This document shows positions 1 to 9,123 of a stretch of 64,000 nucleotides of DNA, in pieces (position 1 is the stretch's first letter; each line of letters starts with the position of its first letter). The notes under the pieces are model-generated. The model did not search any database, was not told the DNA's origin, and saw only the letters and a list, made by a program, of their open reading frames with translations. The stretch comes from Acidimicrobiales bacterium (GTDB taxonomy: Bacteria > Actinomycetota > Acidimicrobiia > Acidimicrobiales > SZUA-35), in the NCBI GenBank assembly GCA_028285495.1, contig JANQPB010000009.1, forward strand, positions 82,717-146,716, read 5' to 3'. The translations under genes and the position numbers were made by a program.

Positions 1-55
1 CTAGACAGCTGCCCGATCAGCGGATGCCCGACCGGCCCCCGGTGCGGTCCCGAGC

Positions 56-574
56 GTGCGGCCTCGCCGTCGCCCGGTCACGGCGGTGAGGCGGGATCGG
101 GCGGCCAGGGCGCTGTCGGACGAACCCGTCAACGGCTGGCTCGTGCGCGACGGTCAGGTGCTGGCCTCGCTCGAGGTCGCAGTCGGGCGGGTGGCCAAGG
201 CCAGGGGCCTGCTCGGTCGCGATCACCTCGACGGCGCGCTGGTCATCCCCGGTCGTCGGTCGGTCCACAGCTTCTCGATGGGCTTCGAGCTCGACGTCGC
301 CTTCCTCGACGCCGACGGGGTCGTCATCCGCACGCTGCGGCTGCGGAGACGCCGCGTGACCCTGCCGGTGTGGCCGGCCCGCTACGTCGTCGAGGCGGAG
401 GCGGGCGCCTTCGGCGAGTGGGAGCTGAAGGTCGGCGACGTCCTCGAGATCCGGCTGGCCGGTGACGGGGCCGAGCCGCTCGTCGCCACCGATGCCGGCG
501 GCGACGGTGATGCCGGCCAGGACGGCCACGGCCCCGGCGACAACGGCGACGGGGGCGGGCCCGATGCCGGATGA
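56..574 (+). CDS. DUF192 family protein
   Basis: A 172-residue protein of the DUF192 family (COG1430), whose biochemical role is not established. The diagnostic block is at residues 64-85: 'RSVHSFSMGF' followed by 'DVAFLDADGVV', matching the usual 'MHTFFMRFPIDVVFLD' pattern. A second conserved part, 'VVEAEAGAF' then 'KVGDVLEI', follows. The GTG at 56 is taken as start, but the first 25 residues are Arg-rich and a GTG at 86 is also possible. The last 30 residues are a Gly/Asp-rich tail. The 3' end overlaps rsmI by 11 bases, so it probably heads the operon running to the molybdopterin oxidoreductase. Confidence 0.8.
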   Translation: MRPRRRPVTAVRRDRAARALSDEPVNGWLVRDGQVLASLEVAVGRVAKARGLLGRDHLDGALVIPGRRSVHSFSMGFELDVAFLDADGVVIRTLRLRRRRVTLPVWPARYVVEAEAGAFGEWELKVGDVLEIRLAGDGAEPLVATDAGGDGDAGQDGHGPGDNGDGGGPDAG

Positions 575-1424
575 CCCGGCGCCGGGCGCCGGGCGGCTGT
601 CGGTGGTCGGCACCCCGATCGGCAATCTGGACGACCTGAGCCGGCGGGCGGCCGACGTGCTGGCCGCGGTCGACGCCGTCGTGTGCGAGGACACCCGCCG
701 AACGGGCAAGCTGCTGGCCCATCTCGGCGCCCGGCGCGACGGCAGGCCGGCGCTGCTGGTGGCGAACGAGCACACCGAGGTGCCTCGCCTCGGCGAGATC
801 CTCGACCGCCTGGCCGCCGGCCAGCACCTGGCGCTGGTCACCGACGCCGGGATGCCGACCGTGTCCGACCCGGGCCGCCACGTGGTGGCCGCCGCGGCCG
901 AGCACGGCCACGTCGTCGACGTGGTCCCCGGCCCGACCGCGGTCTCGGCTGGGCTCGCCCTGAGCGGGCTGCCGGTCGATCGCTACGTGTTCGAGGGATT
1001 CCTTCCCCGCAAGGGTCGGGAGCGCACCGTCCGGCTGCAGGCGCTGGCCGGCGAGCAGCGGGCGGTCGTGGTCTACGAATCGCCACGACGGGTGGCGGCG
1101 ACGCTGGCCGACCTCGCCTCGGTCTGCGGTGGCGATCGTCGGGTGGCGGTCGGGCGCGAGCTGACGAAGCTCCACGAGGAGGTGCTCCGCACGACGCTCG
1201 GCGAGGCGGCCGAGCGCCTCGGTCGTCAGGAGCCCCGCGGCGAGTTCGTGCTGGTGGTCGACGGCCGGGCCCCCGGTGACGAGCGGCCGAGCGACCACCA
1301 GGTCATCGCGGCCCTGCGGCGCTGCCTCAACGACGGTCTCAGCAAGCGCGACGCCGTCGCCGAGGTGGCCCGTCGGACCGGCGAGCCCCGCCGGAGGATC
1401 TATGAGCTCTCGATCGCCCTCTGA
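564..1424 (+). CDS. rsmI: 16S rRNA (cytidine1402-2'-O)-methyltransferase RsmI
   Basis: Predicted SAM-dependent enzyme that 2'-O-methylates C1402 in the decoding centre of 16S rRNA. The 286-residue product has the tetrapyrrole-methylase fold: 'VGTPIGNLDDLS' near the N-terminus, 'VCEDTR' about residue 40, 'VTDAGMPTVSDPG' about residue 95, and 'VPGPTAVSAGLALSGLP'. Length is normal for RsmI. I chose the ATG at 564, which overlaps the upstream DUF192 gene; upstream in-frame codons give low-complexity sequence. The 3' end overlaps the next gene by 23 bases. In Mycobacterium the orthologue opens the same conserved gene block. Confidence 0.95.
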   Translation: MPDDPAPGAGRLSVVGTPIGNLDDLSRRAADVLAAVDAVVCEDTRRTGKLLAHLGARRDGRPALLVANEHTEVPRLGEILDRLAAGQHLALVTDAGMPTVSDPGRHVVAAAAEHGHVVDVVPGPTAVSAGLALSGLPVDRYVFEGFLPRKGRERTVRLQALAGEQRAVVVYESPRRVAATLADLASVCGGDRRVAVGRELTKLHEEVLRTTLGEAAERLGRQEPRGEFVLVVDGRAPGDERPSDHQVIAALRRCLNDGLSKRDAVAEVARRTGEPRRRIYELSIAL

Positions 1425-1821
1425 TCTCGGCGACGGCGCCGGCGACCGCGAGCCGGTTCGGGTCGACAAGTGGCTGTGGGCGGTCCGGGTGTTCAAGACC
1501 AGGACGGCGGCGACGGCCGCCTGCAACGCCGGCCGGGTCAGGATCGGTGACGAGCCGGCCAAGCCCGCCACCAAGGTCCAGGTCGGCGACGTGGTCGAGG
1601 CCAGGCGGGGCGACCGCACGATCGTCTACCGGGTGGTTGGCCTGGTCGACAAGCGCGTCGGGGCCAAGCTCGTCCCCGAGCTGGTCGAGGACCTGTCACC
1701 ACCGCCGACCCGTCGACCGTCGCCGCTCGAGGCCCCACCGGGCGGCGCCCGCGACCGCGGTCGGGGCCGGCCGACCAAGAAGGAGCGTCGCGACATCGAC
1801 CGGCTCCGGGGTCGCCGGTGA
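1402..1821 (+). CDS. S4-domain RNA-binding protein, Hsp15 (HslR)-like
   Basis: A 139-residue protein with an N-terminal S4 RNA-binding domain: 'VRVDKWLWAVRVFKTR' is the classic start of Hsp15-type S4 domains, followed by 'GRVRIG' and 'VQVGDVVE'. In E. coli Hsp15 binds 50S subunits carrying stalled peptidyl-tRNA; a similar role here is inference. The C-terminal 45 residues are Pro/Arg/Lys-rich and probably disordered and RNA-contacting. The ATG at 1402 has a GGAGG at 1394-1398, although it lies inside the end of rsmI. Its TGA overlaps the GTG of the next gene, so translation is probably coupled. Confidence 0.85.
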   Translation: MSSRSPSDLGDGAGDREPVRVDKWLWAVRVFKTRTAATAACNAGRVRIGDEPAKPATKVQVGDVVEARRGDRTIVYRVVGLVDKRVGAKLVPELVEDLSPPPTRRPSPLEAPPGGARDRGRGRPTKKERRDIDRLRGRR

Positions 1822-3947
1822 CCGCCACCGACCCCGGCGCACCCCGTCGCCCGGACGGTCACCCATCGCCGCCACGGGACGGGATCGTCCTCGGGTCGTG
1901 CCCGCTCGACTGCCCCGACGGGTGCTCGTGGCTGGTCACCGTGTCGGACGGGCGGGCGGTCCGCCTGCGGGGCAACCCCGACCACCCCTTCACCAGGGGT
2001 GGTCTCTGCCGCAAGGTCAACCCCTGGCTGACGATGGCCGCCGACCCGAGCCGGATCCTCGAGCCGATGCGGCGGGTGGCGCCGAAGGGCCCGGGCCTGC
2101 CGGTCGCCGAGGCCTTCGAGCCGATCACGTGGGACGAGGCACTCGGCGAGCTCGCCACCCGCTTCACCGACATCATCGACCGATCCGGGCCCGCCGCCAT
2201 CTGGCCCTTCGCCGGCACCGGCAACGTCGGCTTCATCCAGGGTGGGGCCGGCCCGGCCGGGGCCAGGCTGTGGAACCACCTCGGCGTCTCCGGCCACCAG
2301 ATCTCGATCTGCTCGGTCAGCGGCCACGTCGGCATGTCGTACACCACCGGCTCGGCGGCCGGCATGGACCCCGAGGACGTCGCCGGGGCCGGCACGATCG
2401 TCATCTGGGGCTCCAACACCCTGGTGACCAACCGTCACCTCTGGCCGTTCATCGAGGGGGCCAGGGCCGACGGGGCCCCGCTGATCGTGATCGACCCCGT
2501 CCGTACCCGCACCGCCGACCGGGCCGACATCCACATCCAGCCCCGGGTCGGGACCGACGGGGCCCTGGCCCTCGGCCTGGCCAGGGCGATGATCGACGCC
2601 GGTGTCGTCGACACCTCGTTCATCGCCGCACGCACCACCGGCTACGGCGAGTTCGACGCCGCCCTGCGGCCGTGGACCCCGGAGCGGACCGCCGAGGTGT
2701 GCGGGGTCAACCCCGCGGTCGTGTCGAGCCTGGCCCGGACGCTGGCCGGTCGCGGTCCGCTGGCCATCAAGCTCGGCCAGGGCATGCAACGCCACGCCGG
2801 CGGCGGTCAGACCGCCAGGATCGTGTCGTGCCTGCCGGCGCTCACCGGCGACTACGGCCGGCGGGGCGGCGGACTGGTGTACTCGACGGCCGACCGGTAC
2901 CGGTTCGACCTGGAGGCCGCCGGTGGCGGAGGCGTCGAGGGGCGGCCCCGGCACCTGGCCATGACCAACCTGGTGGCCAACCTGACGACGCTCGACGATC
3001 CGCCGGTCGAGGCGCTGCTCGTCCACGGGGCCAACCCCGTCGTGTCCAACCCCGACACCGACGGCGTCCGGGCTGCGCTCTCGCGACCCGACCTCTTCAC
3101 GGCCGTGATCGAGGTGTTCCCGACCGAGACCGTCGACTACGCCGACCTCGTGCTGCCGTCGACGCTCCAGCACGAGCAGTACGAGATCAACGACTCCTTC
3201 AGCCACCTCTACGTGAGCCTGAACCGGCCGGCGGTCGACCCCCCGGGCCAGTGCCTCCCCCACACCGAGATCTTCCGCCGACTCGCCACCGCCATGGCCA
3301 TCGACGAGCCGTCGCTGCAGGCCTCGGACCTGGAGCTGGCGGCGGCCCTGCTCGACACCGAGGAGTACCGCTCGGCCGGGATCACCGTCGAGGCGCTGGA
3401 GGAACGGGGGTGGGCCCGGCTGCCGTCGAGTCCGGCGCCGTGGCTGCCGTTCGCCGACGGCTTCCCGACGCCGTCCGGCCGCTTCGAGTTCGCCTCGGAT
3501 CGGGCCGAGCGGGAGGGCCACGGCCGGGTCCCCACCTATCGCCCGCCGACCGAGTCCGGCCGGGTCACGGCCGGCGGACCGGGTGGCGCCGAACGGACGG
3601 TCTACGACCTGGTGGCCGCCGCCAGCGACCACCACGTCAACTCGGTCTTCGCCGGCACCGAGGTCGTCCGGTCCCGGACCGGGGCGCCGCCGCTGCGGAT
3701 CAACCCCGGCGACGCCGAGCGCGAGGGTCTGGCCGACGGCGACGCGGTCGACGTGGCCAACGACCGGGGCCGGTTCCGGGCGGTGGTCCGCCTCGACGAC
3801 GGCGTCGGCCCCCGCACCGTGGCCACCGACAAGGGCTGGTGGGGGATGGGCGTGAACGCCACGGTTCGTGAGGTCGACTCCGACATGGGTCGCGGCGCCG
3901 TCTTCCACGACAACCGGGTCTGGCTCGAGCCGGCGTCCGGCCGCTGA
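1818..3947 (+). CDS. Molybdopterin oxidoreductase with N-terminal [4Fe-4S] motif
   Basis: A 709-residue member of the DMSO-reductase superfamily (COG0243). Cys28, Cys32, Cys36 and Cys64 form the N-terminal 4Fe-4S motif ('SCPLDCPDGC' ... 'GGLCRK'). The molybdopterin domain follows ('TWDEALGEL', 'IWGSNTLVTN', 'LIVIDPVRTRTA'), and the C-terminal molydopterin-dinucleotide-binding barrel is seen in 'PPLRINPGDAEREGLADGD'. There is no signal peptide, so it should be cytoplasmic. The substrate cannot be told from sequence, and no partner subunits (ferredoxin-like or membrane anchor) are adjacent. The GTG start at 1818 overlaps the upstream stop codon by four bases. Confidence 0.85.
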   Translation: MTATDPGAPRRPDGHPSPPRDGIVLGSCPLDCPDGCSWLVTVSDGRAVRLRGNPDHPFTRGGLCRKVNPWLTMAADPSRILEPMRRVAPKGPGLPVAEAFEPITWDEALGELATRFTDIIDRSGPAAIWPFAGTGNVGFIQGGAGPAGARLWNHLGVSGHQISICSVSGHVGMSYTTGSAAGMDPEDVAGAGTIVIWGSNTLVTNRHLWPFIEGARADGAPLIVIDPVRTRTADRADIHIQPRVGTDGALALGLARAMIDAGVVDTSFIAARTTGYGEFDAALRPWTPERTAEVCGVNPAVVSSLARTLAGRGPLAIKLGQGMQRHAGGGQTARIVSCLPALTGDYGRRGGGLVYSTADRYRFDLEAAGGGGVEGRPRHLAMTNLVANLTTLDDPPVEALLVHGANPVVSNPDTDGVRAALSRPDLFTAVIEVFPTETVDYADLVLPSTLQHEQYEINDSFSHLYVSLNRPAVDPPGQCLPHTEIFRRLATAMAIDEPSLQASDLELAAALLDTEEYRSAGITVEALEERGWARLPSSPAPWLPFADGFPTPSGRFEFASDRAEREGHGRVPTYRPPTESGRVTAGGPGGAERTVYDLVAAASDHHVNSVFAGTEVVRSRTGAPPLRINPGDAEREGLADGDAVDVANDRGRFRAVVRLDDGVGPRTVATDKGWWGMGVNATVREVDSDMGRGAVFHDNRVWLEPASGR

Positions 3948-4164
3948 GCGGCGGCTCACCGGGCGTCGCCGTTGCGTCGGGCCACCGGTTCGACCCCCAT
4001 CCCCGACCCCGGATCGGGCAGGGGCTATGGTCGGCGTCGCCGAACTGGCAACCGCTCCGATGCGCCGAGTGGGGCAAACACGGGCCAGGAGCGAACCAGC
4101 CGCCGCCGTCTGGTTCGTCGCGTCTGAAGTGGTGTTGAGCCATCCCTGAAAGGTGGATCGCACG

Positions 4165-6123
4165 ATGCCGACCCTGCTCGACAACCTGCTCGCGCGACTG
4201 GACGAGGCCGACGCCGCCTCGGCCCTCGCCTCCCGCATCGACGGCGACCGGACCGCGGTCGACGTCGCACTCGGCCCGGCGCTGGCCCGCGTCATCGACG
4301 GGCTCGCCCGGCTGGCGGCCGATCGACACGGTGCCCTCGTCGTCGGCGGCCTCGTCGACCGACCGGCCGACGAGGGCGGTGCCGGGCCCGGCAACGTGAT
4401 CCTCGACCGGGTCTTCGGGGCCGAGCGGGGGCTGGTGGTGATCGGGCTGGCGTCCGGCCTCGGGCTCGCCCCGTCGCTCGTCGGCCGTCTCCTCCCGCTG
4501 GTGACCCCGTTCGTGACCGCCGAGCTGGCCGACCGCCGCCGGGTTGCGTCGCTCGACGACGGTCAGGTGGCCGAGCTGCTGACCGTCGAGCGGGGCCGGA
4601 TCGCCGCCGCCGGGATCCTGGCCGGCACGAGCTTCGCCGACAGCGGCCTCGGCGTCGCCCGGCCCCGGGCGGGGCGCTCGCCTGCGGCCGGACGGCGGTC
4701 GGGTCGGCACCGCGCCGGCCCGGCCGGGGCCGGCCTGGCCACCATCGAGGTGACCCAGCCCCTCCCGGTGGTCGTGCCGGTCGATCCGGACGAGGAGCCG
4801 CCGCCGGGCCCGTCCGACGCGGCGCCGCTCGACCCCGGGACCGTCGACCCCGGGACCGTCGACCCCGGGACCGTCGACCCCGGGACCGTCGACCCCGAGC
4901 CCGTCGACATCGAGCAGATCGACACCGAGCCCATCGACGCGGCGACGCTGGGGAGCGTGGCGATCGACATCGCCACCGTCGACGCTGCGACGGTCGAGAC
5001 GGACCAGGTCGCGGCCGACCCGGGCCTGGCGGAGGCGGTGGTCGAAGCCCGGTCGGTCGCCCCGATCGCCGACCGACGTCGGGGTGGGTCCGTGACCGGC
5101 CCGGAGGTCGACGACGGGCCAGGCGCTCACCCGGCCATCGGCGAGCCGGCGATACGCGAGGACGCCGACGATCGGCCCGTCCTCCGGCTCTCCGACGAGG
5201 CGCCGATCATCTCGGCGCCCCTCGTCGCCCCGGCGGGGCCGGCACCGGCCCAGCAACCGGTCGACGCCCGAGGCACGGCGCTGGCCTGGCTCGGCTGGGC
5301 CGTCGGGTCGGTGGTCCTCGTGCTGCTCCTGGCCTGGCTGCTGTCGACGTGCGCCGGCGGTCGGGCTGCGCCGGGCGGGGCCCCGACGGTCGTCGGCCTC
5401 GGCCCGGCCGGTGGCGACGCTCCGATCACCGACGCGGTCGGTCCCGCCGCCGAGGGGACGGCCGACGACGACGTCGAGTCGATGGCCCCGGCCGGTGCCG
5501 AGCTCACCCCGGTTCCCGACGTGGCCGCCTCGGTGGCGGCCACCCTCATCGGCACCGGGATCGACGGTCTGGCCGACGGGGGCCACGTCGTGTTGACGGG
5601 CAGCGTGGCTGACGAGGCGGCCAGGGCCGAGCTCGAAGCGCGGATCGGCACCCTGCTCGGCGTCGAGTCGATCGACAACCGGATCACGGTCGTGCCCCCG
5701 CTGGTCGACCCGTCGACCGACGGCCTCGTCGCCCCCGGCCCCGACCCGATCGAGGGGCCCGCCAACCCGGCCGGCTCGACGCTCAACGAGGCGCTCGACC
5801 TCGCCCCGATCGCCTTCGCGTCCAAGTCGGCGGAGCTGACCGACGAGGGTCGGGCGATCGTCGACCGGGTGGCCCGCTACCTGCACCGGCATCCCGAGCT
5901 GCTGATCTCGATCGACGGCCACACCGATGCCGACGGCGACGCCGAGGCCAACCTCGAGTTGAGCCAGCAGCGGGCCGATGCGGTCCTGGCCCGGCTGCTC
6001 GAGCTGTCGGTCGAGCCCGAGCGGGTCATCGCCGTCGGCCACGGCGAGGCCGTCCCGGCCTTCCCGAACGACAGCCTCGACAACAAGGCGGCCAACCGGC
6101 GCATCGAGTTCACGGTCCGCTGA
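4165..6123 (+). CDS. DUF937 - membrane segment - BON - OmpA-type protein
   Basis: A 652-residue fusion. Residues 1-150 resemble DUF937/YidB ('NVILDRVFG', 'GLAPSLVGRLLPLVTPFV'). A long Asp/Pro-rich linker follows, containing a perfect five-residue repeat (DPGTV). One transmembrane helix lies at about 374-393 ('SVVLVLLLAWLL'), then a BON-like segment (about 465-520) and a C-terminal OmpA peptidoglycan-binding domain with 'IDGHTDADGDAEAN' and 'SQQRADAV'. The topology suggests a cytoplasmic DUF937 end and an external peptidoglycan-binding end, which is inference. The ATG at 4165 is preceded by GAAAGG 12 bases upstream; a GTG at 4153 is the alternative. The gene stands alone. Confidence 0.8.
   Translation: MPTLLDNLLARLDEADAASALASRIDGDRTAVDVALGPALARVIDGLARLAADRHGALVVGGLVDRPADEGGAGPGNVILDRVFGAERGLVVIGLASGLGLAPSLVGRLLPLVTPFVTAELADRRRVASLDDGQVAELLTVERGRIAAAGILAGTSFADSGLGVARPRAGRSPAAGRRSGRHRAGPAGAGLATIEVTQPLPVVVPVDPDEEPPPGPSDAAPLDPGTVDPGTVDPGTVDPGTVDPEPVDIEQIDTEPIDAATLGSVAIDIATVDAATVETDQVAADPGLAEAVVEARSVAPIADRRRGGSVTGPEVDDGPGAHPAIGEPAIREDADDRPVLRLSDEAPIISAPLVAPAGPAPAQQPVDARGTALAWLGWAVGSVVLVLLLAWLLSTCAGGRAAPGGAPTVVGLGPAGGDAPITDAVGPAAEGTADDDVESMAPAGAELTPVPDVAASVAATLIGTGIDGLADGGHVVLTGSVADEAARAELEARIGTLLGVESIDNRITVVPPLVDPSTDGLVAPGPDPIEGPANPAGSTLNEALDLAPIAFASKSAELTDEGRAIVDRVARYLHRHPELLISIDGHTDADGDAEANLELSQQRADAVLARLLELSVEPERVIAVGHGEAVPAFPNDSLDNKAANRRIEFTVR
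4831..4905 (+). repeat. 15-bp in-frame tandem repeat
   Basis: Four perfect copies of gaccccgggaccgtc plus a fifth degenerate copy (4891-4905). The unit encodes DPGTV within the linker of the DUF937-OmpA protein, so copy-number changes would keep the frame and alter only linker length. Confidence 0.95.
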
Positions 6124-6211
6124 GGGCCGGGCGATCGGCGGCCGCTGGCCGGATGGCCGCCGATCGAGCGGCCTCGGCCTTCGTCGACCGTTCGCTGTCA
6201 CACCCCGTCTC

Positions 6212-6217
6212 TACGGT
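6212..6217 (+). promoter_or_regulatory. Candidate -10 box (TACGGT) for rmuC
   Basis: TACGGT lies 8 nt upstream of the rmuC ATG at 6226, which would place the transcription start at or next to the start codon. Confidence 0.4.
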
Positions 6218-6225
6218 CGGGAGCC

Positions 6226-7398
6226 ATGGACGCCGCAACCCTTGTCATCCTGCTGATCGTCGTCGCCGTCGTGGCGGTGGCCGGAGGTGCGCTCGTCGGC
6301 TGGTTGGTCGGCGGCCGGGGGGCGGCCAGGGCCGCGGCCCGAGCGGCCGAGGAGGCGTCGATCCGCACGATCGAGACGCTCCGGGCCGAGCAGCACGACA
6401 ATCTCCGGGCCGCGGTCGACACGGTGACGTCGGTGGCCTCGACCAAGCTGGGTGATCAGCTGGCCGCGGGGAAGATGGTGATCGATCGCGAGCGGGAGTC
6501 GGTGGCGCACCAGGTGAGCTCGGTGTCGACCGAGCTCCGCCGGGTGTCCGACCTGGTGGCCAGCCTGCAGCGGTCCCAGGCCGAGCAGACCGGTCAGTTG
6601 TCGTCCGGCCTCGAGCAGGCGGTCCGGGTCAGCTCCGCCCTGGCCGACACCACCCAGTCCCTCCAGCGGGCGCTGGCGTCGCCGAACTCCCGCGGCCAGT
6701 GGGGCGAGCGGATGGCCGAAGACGTGCTCAGGGCGGCCGGCTTCCTCGAGGGCACCAGCTACCACCGCCAGACGAAGCTGGCCACCGGCGGCGTGCCCGA
6801 CTACACGTTCCCGCTACCGACCGGTCACGTCGTCAACATGGACGTCAAGTTCCCGATCGACAACTACCTCCGCTGGCTCGACGCGGGGACCGACGACGAG
6901 CGCCGCCGCCACGGCACCGCCTTCCAGCGAGACGTCCGCGACCGGATCAAGGAGCTGACCGGCCGGTCGTACATCGACCCCGCGGTCACGGTCGACTACC
7001 TGCTGCTGTTCGTCCCGAACGAGAGCGTCTACGGGTTCCTGCACGAGCACGACAGCGAGCTGATCGACTATGCGCTGTCCCATCGGGTGGTCCTGTGCTC
7101 CCCGACCACGTTGTTCGCGGTGCTGGCCGTGATCCGCCATGCGGTCGACAACTTCATGGTCGAGCAGCGCGGCGAGGACATCCTCGGTGCCCTGGGCGAG
7201 CTGCGGGTCCAGTGGGAGCGCTGGGAGGAGCCGATCGAGAAGATGAAGCGGGGCCTCGACTCGGCCCAACGGGCGTACGACGACCTGGCCGGGCCGCGCA
7301 AGCGAGCCTTCGAGCGCCAGCTGGAGAAGCTGGAGGCGTTCCGCGACGACGGGCTGCCGGACGGTCGCCGGGGACAGGGGTTGCGCCGGGTGATCTGA
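6226..7398 (+). CDS. rmuC: DNA recombination protein RmuC
   Basis: A 390-residue RmuC family protein. An N-terminal membrane helix (residues 5-27) is followed by a coiled coil (about 35-145) and the RmuC nuclease-like domain: 'RGQWGERMAEDVLRAAG', 'PDYTFPLPTG' and 'VNMDVKFPIDNY' (the D-x-K of the PD-(D/E)XK core), then 'LFVPNESVYGF'. RmuC proteins limit inversion and other recombination at short repeats in E. coli; the mechanism is not fully worked out. The gene is monocistronic or leads the tatD operon, which starts 92 bp downstream. Confidence 0.93.
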   Translation: MDAATLVILLIVVAVVAVAGGALVGWLVGGRGAARAAARAAEEASIRTIETLRAEQHDNLRAAVDTVTSVASTKLGDQLAAGKMVIDRERESVAHQVSSVSTELRRVSDLVASLQRSQAEQTGQLSSGLEQAVRVSSALADTTQSLQRALASPNSRGQWGERMAEDVLRAAGFLEGTSYHRQTKLATGGVPDYTFPLPTGHVVNMDVKFPIDNYLRWLDAGTDDERRRHGTAFQRDVRDRIKELTGRSYIDPAVTVDYLLLFVPNESVYGFLHEHDSELIDYALSHRVVLCSPTTLFAVLAVIRHAVDNFMVEQRGEDILGALGELRVQWERWEEPIEKMKRGLDSAQRAYDDLAGPRKRAFERQLEKLEAFRDDGLPDGRRGQGLRRVI

Positions 7399-7490
7399 GC
7401 GGGCCAGCCGCCGCCGCGTCGGCCCAGGGGTCGAACCGGACCGCCAGTACGCTGGCTCCGAGACGTAGACCGACCGGAGGCCGGGCGACC

Positions 7491-8255
7491 GTGTGGTTCG
7501 ACAATCACTGCCATCTGACCACCCTCGCCCGTCGCGACGGCGAGGCGACGGCCGACGCGGCCGTCGCCGAGGCCCGGGCGGCCGGCGTCACCCGCCTGCT
7601 GACCGTCGGCTGCACGGTGCCCGACTCGGCCCAGGCCGCGGCCGTCGCCGAGCGCTTCGACGAGGTCTGGTCCACCGCCGGCGTGCACCCGCACGACGCC
7701 TCGGAGGGGATCGACGGCCTCGAAGCCATGCTCGACCACCCTGCGGTGGTCGCGGTGGGCGAGTGCGGGCTCGACTACCACTACGACCACTCGCCCCGCG
7801 ACGTCCAGGCGGACGTGTTCCTCCGCCAGGTCGAGCTGGCCAATCGCCACGACCTCGCGCTGGTGATCCACACCCGCGAGGCATGGGACGAGACGTTCGG
7901 CCTGCTCGATCGGGCGGGGCAGCCGGCCAGGACGGTCTTCCACTGCTTCACCGGCGGTCCGGCCGAGGCCAGGGAGGCCATCGAGCGGGGTGGCTGGCTG
8001 TCGTTCAGCGGCATCGTCACGTTCAAGAACGCCGAGGAGGTCCGGGAGGCTGCCCGGTTGACCCCACCGGACCGGATGCTGGTCGAGACCGACTCGCCGT
8101 ACCTGGCGCCCGTGCCGCTCCGGGGCAAGCCCAACCGCCCGGCCAACGTCGCCATCGTCGGCGCGTTCCTGGCCGACCTGCTCGACCGGCCGGTCGACGA
8201 GGTCGCCGCCACCACCACGGCAAACGCCAACGCCCTGTTCGGTCTCGACGGGTGA
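7491..8255 (+). CDS. tatD: TatD family metal-dependent deoxyribonuclease
   Basis: A 254-residue TIM-barrel hydrolase of the TatD family (3' exonuclease, DNA quality control). All metal ligands are visible: 'NHCHL' at the N-terminus, 'GECGLDYHYD', 'VIHTREA', 'FHCFTGG' and 'ETDSPYLAP'. The start is the GTG at 7491, with GGAGG at 7476-7480; starting further upstream gives only low-complexity sequence. It is followed by rsmA and ispE in the same order as in Mycobacterium (without an rpf gene between). Overall length fits the family. Confidence 0.93.
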   Translation: MWFDNHCHLTTLARRDGEATADAAVAEARAAGVTRLLTVGCTVPDSAQAAAVAERFDEVWSTAGVHPHDASEGIDGLEAMLDHPAVVAVGECGLDYHYDHSPRDVQADVFLRQVELANRHDLALVIHTREAWDETFGLLDRAGQPARTVFHCFTGGPAEAREAIERGGWLSFSGIVTFKNAEEVREAARLTPPDRMLVETDSPYLAPVPLRGKPNRPANVAIVGAFLADLLDRPVDEVAATTTANANALFGLDG

Positions 8256-8274
8256 GCGCCGACCGACCCGACGG

Positions 8275-9123
8275 GTGCGCGCTGTGACCCTGAGCCGGAC
8301 CCAGGTCGCCGACCTCCTCGACCGCCACCACCTCGCCCCGAGCCGGGCCCTCGGTCAGAACTTCCTCGTCGATCGGGGCACGATCGACAAGATCGTTCGC
8401 CTCGCCGGCGTCGGGGAGGGCGACGCCGTCGTCGAGATCGGCCCCGGCCTCGGCTCGCTCACCACCGGACTGCTCGGTGCCGGGGCCGACGTCGTCGCCA
8501 TCGAGGTCGACCGCTACCTCGTCCCGGCCCTGGAGGAGGTCACCGCCGAGTGGTCGGGGCAGCCCGGCACCCGGCTGGATCGGCGCCTGCGGCTCGTGGT
8601 CGGCGACGCCCGCGAGGTCGCGTGGGACGACGTGCTCGACGGCGGGCCGTGGACGGTCGTCGCCAACCTGCCGTACAACATCGCCACCCCGCTGATCCTC
8701 GACCTGCTGGCGGCCGAGCCCCGACTGGCCCGCTGGCTGGTCATGGTCCAACGGGAGGCCGGCGAGCGGCTGTGCGCCGAGCCGGGCTCCCGGACGTATG
8801 GCATCCCGTCCGTCCTCGTCGCCTACTGGGGCCGCGCCCGCCTCGTCGGCTCGATCCGACCCGAGGTCTTCCTGCCCCGGCCGCGGGTCGACTCGGTGCT
8901 CGTCGCCATCGAGCGCGGCCCCGAGCCCCGGGTCGACGCCGACTTCACCCGCTTGAGCGAGCTGGTCCGAGCCGCCTTCGGCCAGCGGCGCAAGATGCTT
9001 CGCCGCAGCCTGTCCGCCGACGTGCCCGATGGGGCGATGCTCGCCGCCGGCATCGAGCCGACCGCCCGCCCCGAGCAGCTCTCGGTCGAGGACTGGGCCC
9101 GCCTGGCCACGGTGGCGCCGTGA
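8275..9123 (+). CDS. rsmA: 16S rRNA dimethyladenosine transferase RsmA (KsgA)
   Basis: Dimethylates A1518 and A1519 of 16S rRNA during late small-subunit maturation. The 282-residue protein has 'GQNFLVD' (motif X), the SAM-binding loop 'VVEIGPGLGSLT', the acidic 'IEVDRYL', and the catalytic motif IV 'NLPYNIATPL'. The C-terminal domain carries 'FGQRRKML', typical of KsgA. The start could be GTG 8275 or GTG 8284. The stop overlaps the GTG of ispE, indicating translational coupling. Confidence 0.95.
   Translation: MRAVTLSRTQVADLLDRHHLAPSRALGQNFLVDRGTIDKIVRLAGVGEGDAVVEIGPGLGSLTTGLLGAGADVVAIEVDRYLVPALEEVTAEWSGQPGTRLDRRLRLVVGDAREVAWDDVLDGGPWTVVANLPYNIATPLILDLLAAEPRLARWLVMVQREAGERLCAEPGSRTYGIPSVLVAYWGRARLVGSIRPEVFLPRPRVDSVLVAIERGPEPRVDADFTRLSELVRAAFGQRRKMLRRSLSADVPDGAMLAAGIEPTARPEQLSVEDWARLATVAP

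Noticed and set aside
1626..4394. A 922-codon minus-strand frame opposite the molybdopterin oxidoreductase
   Set aside because: Antisense to a clear gene with Fe-S and molybdopterin motifs.
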